Positions 35,228-42,457 of a stretch of DNA of 64,000 bases are shown here, in pieces; position 1 is the stretch's first letter, and each line of letters begins with the position of its first letter. The notes under the pieces were generated by a model that was not told the DNA's origin, searched no databases, and saw only the letters and a list, made by a program, of their open reading frames with translations. This DNA is from Methylocella tundrae (GTDB taxonomy: Bacteria; Pseudomonadota; Alphaproteobacteria; Rhizobiales; Beijerinckiaceae). The DNA lies in NCBI RefSeq assembly GCF_038024855.1, contig NZ_CP139087.1, positions 124,001 through 188,000 of the forward strand, given 5' to 3'. A program made the translations under genes and the position numbers.

Positions 35228-36388
35228 GGCGTAGCCTCCTGTCACGAAGGGCGTCATAGCGCTCGACATTGGCAAGCGGCTCCCGCTTCAGGCCCAGAGC
35301 CTGGGGCGCGTCGATCGGGGATGCCGGAGGCGACTTGCCGTCGGTCAGCCGGTGCAACAGATTGAGAACATGGGTCTTGGTGGCGACGCCAGCCTCGATC
35401 GCCAGTTCGACCGCGCAGAGCACGGCCTGCTCATCATGGCATAGAACCAGGGCCAGGATCTCGGCCATTTCCCTGTCCCCGCCGGGACGCTTGAGGAGCT
35501 GGCTCTGCAACTGCCTGAAGGCTTCCAGCAGTTCGGTAAAGGGGGCGCCATTACGCAGGGCGCCGGGCTTGCGCTGGATCACCGCCAGATAGTGACGCCA
35601 GTCATAGGCCGTCCGCCCCGGCTGATGATGGGATCGATCGATGATCCGCGGGTGTTCGCACAGGATTTGCCCTTCAGCGGCCACCACGATCCGTTCCGGG
35701 TAGATGCGCAAACTGACGGGCCGATTGGCGAAGGAGGCCGGCACACTGTAGCGATTGCGTTCGAAGTTCACGAGGCATGTCGGCGATACGCGCTTGGTAT
35801 GTTCCACGAAGCCATCGAAGGGGCGCCCCAGCGGCATCATGCGCCCGACTTCCTCGGCATGCACATCGGCGATCGCGCCGGGCAGGATGCCGTGCTGGAT
35901 CTGTCCCCATTGCTCGATGCAGCGTTCCTCGAGCCAGGCGTTCAGCGCCTCCAGATCGGGGAAGCTGGGCATCGGCTGCCATAGCCGGCGCCTTGCATCC
36001 TGCACGTTCTTCTCGACTTGCCCCTTCTCCCAGCCAGAGGCCGGATTGCAAAAATCCGTCTCGAACAGATAATGGCTGGCCATGGCGGCGAACCGGGCAT
36101 TGACCTGCCGGGCCTTGCCCGACCCGATGCGATCGACCGCGGTCTTCATATTATCGAATATCCCGCGCTGGGGAACGCCGCCCAGCACCCGGAATGCCTG
36201 GGCCAGCGCGTCGAACAGCATCTCGTGGGTCTGAAGCAAATAGGCCCGTACGATAAACGCCCGGCTGTGCGACAGTTTGGTATGGGCAACCTGCAGCTTG
36301 GTTCGCTCGCCGGCGACAATGGCCCAGTCCTCGCTCCAATCGAACTGAAACGCTTCGCCAGGCTGGAAGACCAGTGGCACGAATGTTC
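35217..36388 (-). pseudogene. istA: IS21-family transposase IstA, N-terminally truncated
   Basis: About 390 residues remain (FVPLVFQPGEAFQFDWSEDW ...). The first catalytic Asp (FDWSED) and the later DDE pieces (YLLQTHEMLFDALAQAF, GIFDNMKTAVDRI, GWEKGQVEKNVQDARRR with the Glu) are kept. The normal N-terminal 100-120 residues with the helix-turn-helix DNA-binding domain are missing because the gene fuses to imuB at about 36382-36388. A product from the internal ATG at 36380 would lack end-binding, so transposition is unlikely. Confidence 0.88.
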
Positions 36389-37123
36389 CTCGATAAGCTC
36401 CGGCGGCCGCGCTGGATCGATCGGCTCGCTGAGCCGTCCCAAGGCCTGATCAAGGCGGCGGCCGAGTTCGGGACCAAAGCGCAGGGCGAGCGGGGCCCGG
36501 GGTTTTGCCGCCAATTCCCCAATTGCCTCAAAACCGAGGACGCGAAGGCCGTCCACGATATGCTTCGGCAGGCGGAGGGCGGCGATCGGCAGATCGAGGA
36601 TCGCCCTGGCGCTCTCGCCCGGCGCGACGACGAGGATTGGACGCGCGGAAAAACGCGCCAGCGCATGAGCGGCGCCCCAGCTGTCGGCGAGCGCGGCGCG
36701 GGCGGCGACGCCAGAAGCTTCGATCCGCGCGACCATATCCCTCGCCATGGCGTCTTCGCCGCCAAAGAGATGCGCCGCGCCGAAAACGTCGATGACGATG
36801 CCGTCCGGCGGGTCGGCGGCGGCGATCGGCGCATAGCGTTTGAGCGCCCAAAGGGCGAGGCGCTCGAGCGCTTCGGCGTCGGCGGCGGGATCGGCGTCCT
36901 TGACGATGAGGCCTCGCGCCAGCGCCTGCGCCTTGGTCACGGGCATGCCGATATAGAGGCCCGCGGCTCCAGCGGCTCTGTCCGCGGCCAGAACCACGCG
37001 CCGTCGCCCTTCCCTGCCGATGAGCACGAGCGGCGGCTCAGCCGGCGGCGCGGCGGCGCCCAATAGTCTTCTGATCCGATCCGTGGGCCAGGTCGGCAGG
37101 AATATGGAGACGACCCTTGCCAT
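36382..37123 (-). pseudogene. imuB: ImuB-type Y-family polymerase homologue, C-terminally truncated
   Basis: From the ATG at 37123 (MARVVSIFLPTWPTDRIRRL) the frame follows ImuB: the catalytic-like region, GIVIDVFGAAHLFGGEDAMA, then LRLPKHIVDGLRVLGFEAIG and LGRLSEPIDPARPPELIEE. It then runs into istA at about 36382. Roughly 250 residues are real, against about 500 in full ImuB. The lost C-terminus carries the beta-clamp-binding motif and the contacts with ImuA and DnaE2, so SOS mutagenesis by this cassette should be dead. dnaE2 should follow but is absent from the window. Confidence 0.85.
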
Positions 37124-37799
37124 CGCAGGCCTCCACTTCAAAATCGGCGCTCTCGCCGGCGCGACAGCGGATCAATTCGAGCCGCCACCTTGCGCGTCCG
37201 ACGCCCGGGACCGGCAAAGCGGTTGAAGGAAGCCCGCTGACGCGCCAGCGCGTGACGGAGGCTGTCGGTTGCCCGAAATCGGCGGCCTCGGCGTGTCGCC
37301 GCCAGCGCCGGATGGCGATGCCGATGGCGCCGGAGGCCTCGGCCGCGAGCTCCAGCCGGCGCGAGGCGGTCATCGAGAGGCGCGCGACATCGGCGACGAC
37401 GCCGCCAAGCCCGCCGTGACGCAGGCCCTCCTCGAAGCAAGCGAGAACCGACTTCTCGTCGCCGGCCTCGACATAGATCACGCGACCCGGCGCCAGCCCC
37501 GCTTGCGCGAGCGCCGGGGCGAACAAATCCTGGCGCGTGACGCACCACAGGATTTTTCCGCGTATCCGGGCCACGATCCCGGCTGAGAACAGCGCCGCCG
37601 CGGCGCCGTCGATCGCGCCATTGCCGCCGCCCGCGACCTCATGCAGCGCGCCGAGCGCCAGCCCGCCGCCCGGCAGACGCCCGTCGATCTCCTTGATCCC
37701 GAAGGGCAGCACCGCGCGACGGCGCGCCGGTCCGCCTTCGAGGCGCTGAATGCGCTCGCGAAGCTCGGCGACGACTGGATTGGCGGCGGTTTCATTCAC
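37038..37799 (-). CDS. imuA: ImuA, RecA-like mutasome accessory protein
   Basis: About 253 residues from a GTG at 37799 with GGAGG 11 bases upstream (an ATG-equivalent start at 37829 is also open). It has the RecA/SulA-like fold of ImuA: VLPFGIKEIDGRLPGGGLAL, then GALHEVAGGG, ILWCVTRQDLFAPALAQAG, VIYVEAGDEKSVLACFEEGL and GGVVADVARLSMTASRRLEL. The Walker A-like loop is degenerate. In alphaproteobacteria imuA-imuB-dnaE2 make the inducible mutasome. Its 3' end overlaps the imuB start. A LexA-type SOS box lies just upstream. Confidence 0.88.
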   Translation of the reverse strand: MNETAANPVVAELRERIQRLEGGPARRRAVLPFGIKEIDGRLPGGGLALGALHEVAGGGNGAIDGAAAALFSAGIVARIRGKILWCVTRQDLFAPALAQAGLAPGRVIYVEAGDEKSVLACFEEGLRHGGLGGVVADVARLSMTASRRLELAAEASGAIGIAIRRWRRHAEAADFGQPTASVTRWRVSGLPSTALPVPGVGRARWRLELIRCRAGESADFEVEACDGKGRLHIPADLAHGSDQKTIGRRRAAG

Positions 37800-37848
37800 A
37801 GGACAAAAGGCCTCCGGCGGTCTTCCCAATGGGTTTTCGCGGTGATAT

Positions 37849-37863
37849 GTTCCCTATACGTTC
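37849..37863. promoter_or_regulatory. LexA (SOS) box GTTC-N7-GTTC upstream of imuA
   Basis: GTTC at 37849-37852 and GTTC at 37860-37863 are separated by seven bases (CCTATAC), a perfect match to the alphaproteobacterial LexA operator. It lies 50-65 bases from the imuA start on one side and about 125 bases from the helicase start on the other, so it could control both divergent genes. Confidence 0.8.
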
Positions 37864-37989
37864 TTAACGAGCCATGCGAGTCAATCGGCCGCATCAATCT
37901 TCATTGCCGCGGACCCGGAAGATCGAATGGCGAAAATCAAGGATCGCCGCCTGATCGCGTCAAAATAACAGCAAGATAGCGGGGCATTG

Positions 37990-39516
37990 GTGAGCGCGGC
38001 GCATCTGGAGAAATTGAATAGCGAACAGCGCCGCGCCGTCGAGCATGGGATTGGCCGCGCCGATGGCGCCATCGGCGGTCCGCTGCTGATCATCGCGGGG
38101 GCCGGTTCCGGCAAGACGAACACGCTGGCGCATCGCGTCGCCCATCTGATCGTCAACGGCGCCGATCCGCGGCGCATCCTCTTGATGACCTTTTCGCGCC
38201 GGGCGGCGGCCGAAATGAGCCGGCGCGTCGAGCGCATCTGCGGCGCGGCGCTGGGCGGCGGGGCCGGCGCCGTCACTGACGCGCTCGCCTGGGCGGGGAC
38301 GTTTCATGGGATCGGCGCAAGGCTGCTGCGCGATTACGCCGAACAGATCGGGCTCGACCCGGGTTTCACGATCCACGATCGCGAAGACAGCGCCGACCTA
38401 TTGAACCTCGTCCGGCACGAACTTGGCTTCTCAAAGATGGAGAGCCGGTTTCCGACCAAAGGGACCTGTCTCGCGATCTACTCCCGCGCCGTCAACGCGG
38501 AATTGCCGCTCGACGACGTGCTGCGCGATTTCTATCCGTGGTGCGCCGGATGGAGCGTGCAATTGCGCGAGCTGTTCGCGGCCTATGTCGAGGCCAAGCA
38601 GACGCAGAACGTTCTCGACTACGACGATCTCCTGCTCTACTGGGCGCAGACCGTCAGCGATCCGCTGCTCGCCGGCGATATCGGCGGCCGGTTCGATCAT
38701 GTGCTGGTCGATGAATATCAGGACACCAACCGCCTGCAGTCCTCGATCCTGAAGGCGCTGAAACCCGGCGGCGAGGGCCTCACGGTCGTCGGCGACGACG
38801 CGCAATCGATCTATTCTTTCCGCGCGGCGTCCGTGCGCAACATTCTCGATTTTCCGACTACGTTCAGCCCGCCGGCCGAAATCATCACGCTCGATCGCAA
38901 TTATCGCTCGACCCAGCCGATCCTCGCCGCCGCCAATGGCGTCATCGATCTTGCTTCCGAACGCTTCACCAAGAACCTCTGGACCGAGCGTCAGTCGGGC
39001 GATCGCCCCCGCCTCGTCAGCGTCCGCGACGAGGCCGACCAGGCGCGCTACGTGGTCGAAAGAATTCTGGAGAACCGCGAGGGCGGCGCGGCGCTGAAGC
39101 AGCAGGCTGTCCTGTTCCGCGCCTCCCATCACAGCGGCCCGCTCGAGGTCGAACTGACCCGCCGCAACATTCCTTTCGTCAAATTCGGCGGGCTTAAATT
39201 CCTCGACAGCGCCCATGTCAAGGACATGCTGGCGATGCTGCGCTTCGCGCAAAACCCGCGCGACCGGGTCGCCGGCTTTCGCCTCATGCAGCTGCTGCCG
39301 GGCGTCGGGCCGACTTCGGCGCAGCGTGCGCTCGACTTGATGGCGGATCGGCCGGATCCATTTTCCGCGCTTTCCGCCATGCCGGCGCCGCCGCGCGCCG
39401 GCGCCGACTGGATGAGTTTCACGGAGACCCTGCTGCGGCTTGGCGCCGGCGAGGACGGATGGCCGGCGGAGATCGCGCAGGCCCGCCGCTGGTACGAACC
39501 CCACTCGATTGTTTAA
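37990..39516 (+). pseudogene. UvrD/Rep-family helicase, C-terminally truncated
   Basis: About 508 residues from a GTG at 37990 (a TTG at 37987 is also possible). SF1A motifs: Q-motif LNSEQRRAV, motif I IIAGAGSGKTNTLAHRV, Ia MTFSRRAAAEM, motif II VLVDEYQDTN, motif III VVGDDAQSIYSFRAA, motif IV LDRNYRST. The frame then ends at ...RRWYEPHSIV, at 39516. Motifs V and VI (the TxHxxKGLE and VAxTRA blocks), normally in the next about 150-180 residues, are missing. The break coincides with the start of the non-coding stretch before the defence island. Confidence 0.85.
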
Positions 39517-40069
39517 ACAGCCTATAACCAATTGAAATCACTCGTAAATTTAATCTGACGACGCGCGAACTCCGGCAATGAGGCCGTCAAAAAGTTACGC
39601 TTTTGATTTTAAAGGGAAAATCGCCGTAGAATTTATTTTGAGGTTTCGCCAACTATCGGGACCAGTCGGACGATTTTTGCACCCTGCGGCGTCCGGCGGC
39701 GCGCCCGACTCCGTCTCGAAAAGTACCCTCACCGATCCATACCACGCTTACGAAGTGGGTGCCATTGGGTCGGGGGCATGCCTTGCACCAACATTCGGTG
39801 GCTCGATCCCGCCGGCTTCGAACTCGCGCGCTCCGACGACATTCTCGGAGAGTTTCCAACCCGATGGAAACCGCGGTTCATCGCACGTTCCCCGTAGCCT
39901 CGCGGCAATACGCGGGCGGCAATCGGTGCGCCAAGAGCTATACCGTCACGGCCACCATATAGGCCCCCTCCCTCTGGAGGTCGGCCTCTCGACACCGCCG
40001 CCCCGAGGGCTGGAGTTCTTGTAAGCTTCGTGCTACATATTTCGTCGATCCGTAGCGCGAAGATATCAA
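39517..40069. other. Junction region between helicase stub and defence island
   Basis: About 550 bases without a supported protein gene; it has an AT-richer start (39517-39640). A tRNA-like fold lies at 39751-39821. ORFs read across it on both strands but look like translations of non-coding sequence. The promoter of hipBA should be near 40000-40060. Confidence 0.45.
39751..39821 (+). other. Degenerate tRNA-like fold
   Basis: Acceptor-like CGAAGTG (39751-39757) pairs mostly with GGCTTCG (39814-39820). A D-arm TGCC...GGCA (39760-39778) has GG in its loop. A T-arm GGTGG-CTCGATC-CCGCC (39797-39813) has five stem pairs and the right loop length. The anticodon arm region (39779-39796) is about five bases too short and does not pair, so it is not a functional tRNA. 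It may be an eroded tRNA or an attachment-site remnant of the neighbouring island. Confidence 0.3.
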
Positions 40070-40405
40070 ATGCCCACTCCACACCACCCTCCTGCCGCCG
40101 TGCGCCGCACCCTACGCAAGCTCGGCGCGGACATCCACGACGCCCGGCGTCGGCGGCGGCTGCCGATGGCGGTGGTGGCGGAGCGCGCCTTTACGTCCCG
40201 CTCGACCCTGCAAAAGATCGAAGCCGGCGACACCAATGTCAGCATCGGCATCTACGCCGCTGTCCTTCAGGCGCTCGGCTTGCTCGAGGGCCTGAGCCAG
40301 GTCGCCGACATCAGCAACGACAGCGTCGGACAGGCGCTGGCAAGCGCCGATCTGCCCAAGCACGTCCACCTCAAACGAACAGCCGGATCGTCCAACGATG
40401 GCTGA
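40070..40405 (+). CDS. hipB: HipB-like antitoxin (Xre-family HTH)
   Basis: 111 residues. A helix-turn-helix is visible at about 15-65: LRKLGADIHDARRRRRLPMA, then ERAFTSRSTLQKIEAGDTNV and IGIYAAVLQALGL. This matches the Xre domain of HipB-like antitoxins that bind their own operator and restrain HipA. The stop overlaps the hipA start by 8 bases. The C-terminal 30 residues are not conserved in my reading. Confidence 0.85.
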   Translation: MPTPHHPPAAVRRTLRKLGADIHDARRRRRLPMAVVAERAFTSRSTLQKIEAGDTNVSIGIYAAVLQALGLLEGLSQVADISNDSVGQALASADLPKHVHLKRTAGSSNDG

Positions 40406-41645
40406 CTTCGAGATCCATATCGAGCTGGATGGCCGCACACGGCCGGTCGGGCTGGCGAGAAGCAATCGGGTCCGAGGCACGGAAACCGTGCTCTTCGAAT
40501 ATGCCGCCGGATGGCTCGACGACCCCGAACGCTTCTCTCTTGAGCCCGCTCTTACCCTGACCCGAGGTGCCTTCGCCCCTCCTACGGGGCAGGCCACCTT
40601 CGGCTCCATCGGTGACTCCGCGCCCGACACGTGGGGCCGCCGCCTGATGCAACGAGCCGAACGACGTCTCGCCGAACGCGAAGGCCGCGCCGTCCGCACT
40701 CTGGCGGAGAGCGATTATCTGCTCGGCGTCGCAGACGAGACACGTCTTGGCGCGCTCCGATTCCGCTGGGTGGGCGAAGAGGCATTCCAGGCGCCGATCC
40801 GCGCTGGTGTTCCCGCCCTGATCGAACTCGGCCGCCTGCTCCAGATCACCGAGCGGATTCTCCGGGACGAAGAAACGGACGAGGATCTCCAACTGATCTT
40901 TGCGCCGGGATCGTCCCTCGGCGGCGCACGGCCCAAGGCATCGGTCATCGATCAGCATGGGCACCTCTCCATCGCCAAGTTTCCGAAGGAGACCGACGAC
41001 TATAGTATGGAAACCTGGGAGGAGATCGCCCTGCGGCTGGCCGCGCGTGCCGGCATCGCGACCCCCTATCATGAGCTGCTGCAGGTCGCCGGGAAGGCGG
41101 TGTTGCTCTCGCGGCGCTTCGACAGAGCCGGAGCCATTCGGATCCCATTTCTCTCCGCTATGGCGATGACAGGATCGAAGGATGGCGAACGCGGCAGCTA
41201 CCCGGAAATCGTCGACGCGCTCGTGCAGCACGGCGCGCAAGGCAAGACCGACGCGCATGCTCTCTATCGGCGTGTCGTCTTCAACGTCCTGATCTCGAAT
41301 GTTGACGACCACCTCCGCAACCACGGCTTCCTGTGGCTCGGCAAGACAGGGTGGTTGCTTTCCCCCGCCTATGACCTCAACCCCGTGCCGACCGATCTCA
41401 AAGCGCGGGTGCTCACGACGAACATCGACCTCGACGAGGGCACCTGCTCGATCGATCTGCTGGAAGCGGCTTCGGAGTTTTTCGGGCTCGCACTGCCGCA
41501 GGCACGCACGATCATCAGAGAGGTCGCGACGGTCACGGCGACCTGGCGCGACACTGCCAAGGTGGTCGGCGCCCGATCAGCGGAGATTAACCGCATGGCC
41601 AGCGCCTTCGAGCACGACGATCTCAAGCGGGCGTTGGCGCTATGA
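40398..41645 (+). CDS. hipA: HipA-like Ser/Thr kinase toxin
   Basis: 415 residues. Key kinase elements are seen: ATP-lysine in HLSIAKFPKE, the Gly-rich GSSLGGARPKA, catalytic loop FNVLISNVDDHLRNHGF (HxDxHxxN variant NVDDHLRNHG) and metal-binding AYDLNPVP. HipA toxins phosphorylate aminoacyl-tRNA synthetases such as GltX and stop translation; the target here is unknown. The N-terminal subdomain-1 region (about residues 1-95) is fused in one chain, as in long HipA. It overlaps hipB upstream and the 244-residue gene downstream (ATGA). Confidence 0.88.
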   Translation: MADFEIHIELDGRTRPVGLARSNRVRGTETVLFEYAAGWLDDPERFSLEPALTLTRGAFAPPTGQATFGSIGDSAPDTWGRRLMQRAERRLAEREGRAVRTLAESDYLLGVADETRLGALRFRWVGEEAFQAPIRAGVPALIELGRLLQITERILRDEETDEDLQLIFAPGSSLGGARPKASVIDQHGHLSIAKFPKETDDYSMETWEEIALRLAARAGIATPYHELLQVAGKAVLLSRRFDRAGAIRIPFLSAMAMTGSKDGERGSYPEIVDALVQHGAQGKTDAHALYRRVVFNVLISNVDDHLRNHGFLWLGKTGWLLSPAYDLNPVPTDLKARVLTTNIDLDEGTCSIDLLEAASEFFGLALPQARTIIREVATVTATWRDTAKVVGARSAEINRMASAFEHDDLKRALAL

Positions 41646-42376
41646 CGAGAAGCTTCCTTCACAGTTTCGAGCCGGCAACCGCGAGCCCCGTCGCCGGCCC
41701 AACAGTTGACCTGGACGTCTCGGACATCGAGGACGCCGGTATTCGGGAGGTGCTTCAGACGCCGGGCGCCGCATATGGCGCGTGGTCCATTCTGGATGCG
41801 CTGCTGACGCCAACCGGCACGGGCACACCCTTCATCTTCAGGGAGCCCCTCGGACAGGCGCGCGAAGTCAAAGTCGCTCTCTCCGGCCTGTTCGGGCGCT
41901 TCGTCGCTCGCGCCAATCTCGAGCGCTACTTCAATCTTTCGATCTTCGCCCACCTCGGCAGCCGGACAATCGATCTGGATCGCCGAAGGCAGGTCAAGAT
42001 CCAACGCCTTTCCCGAGGCGACCTGCCCGACTGGATCGCCCGCGCCAGAGCGCTTGTCGATACAGCCCCGGTAAGAGACATGGAGAAGGCCAGCGCCATG
42101 GGCGGGCTGGTGGGTGGGATCGTTACCCGCGCTGGCCCGATCACCGACGCAGCCGTCAACCCCGCCGATCAGGAGACGCTCTCCCGACTCAATCTCCGCC
42201 CCGTCTTTGTAGGAGTCGAGCGTGATCGCATTCGCGCGGCCATCGACGCCGAGGCTCAAGCGGTGCGCAGCCGTCTCGCCGATACGGCAAGTCCCGACGA
42301 GTTTGCCCGGCCCGATCGCGCCGGCGGCTGGATCATCCCGCTCGGTGAGGAGCGACGCATCATTGGCGGCACCTGA
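41642..42376 (+). CDS. Unknown third gene of the HipBA operon
   Basis: 244 residues. The ATG overlaps the hipA stop (ATGA at 41642-41645), so it is coupled to the toxin. The protein is mixed alpha/beta with no signal peptide or membrane helix. Notable segments are AKSLFRFVARANLERYF-like helices (GLFGRFVARANLERYFNLS), FAHLGSRTIDLDRRRQVKIQ, and the C-terminal WIIPLGEERRIIGGT. I recognise no catalytic motif or family. Its tight coupling suggests a role with HipA, for example substrate, regulator or second toxin. An 81-base gap separates it from the ATPase gene. Confidence 0.55.
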   Translation: MTRSFLHSFEPATASPVAGPTVDLDVSDIEDAGIREVLQTPGAAYGAWSILDALLTPTGTGTPFIFREPLGQAREVKVALSGLFGRFVARANLERYFNLSIFAHLGSRTIDLDRRRQVKIQRLSRGDLPDWIARARALVDTAPVRDMEKASAMGGLVGGIVTRAGPITDAAVNPADQETLSRLNLRPVFVGVERDRIRAAIDAEAQAVRSRLADTASPDEFARPDRAGGWIIPLGEERRIIGGT

Positions 42377-42457
42377 AAGGGAGGCCGCAGGAAATAAGCA
42401 TCAAGGGGAAACGGCCCGCCGCAACAGGCGCGGCAATATCTGGGGAGGCACAAGAAT

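Larger units (their letters stand above)
32699..36388 (-). mobile_element. IS21-family element, partial, with ISL3 copy 2 inside its terminus
   Basis: The right end starts TGTTGATTTCCGCT at 32699 and has the repeats CGAATTGACCCGGG and GAGAATTGACCCGGGTGG, now split by ISL3 copy 2. istB and most of istA follow on the minus strand. The other end is missing: istA joins directly to imuB at about 36382-36388. The element is therefore deleted at its left side, and imuB at its 3' side. Confidence 0.75.

Noticed and set aside
38431..39531. 366-residue minus-strand ORF
   Set aside because: It is antisense to the UvrD-like helicase, whose motifs I to IV are well formed.
39751..39821. Functional tRNA or tmRNA end
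   Set aside because: The T- and D-arms form, but the anticodon arm is about five bases short and unpaired, and there is no CCA or proper discriminator context.
39578..40024. 148-residue plus-strand ORF before hipB
   Set aside because: It reads through the tRNA-like fold and AT-rich spacer; the translation looks like the common spurious product of RNA-gene sequence.
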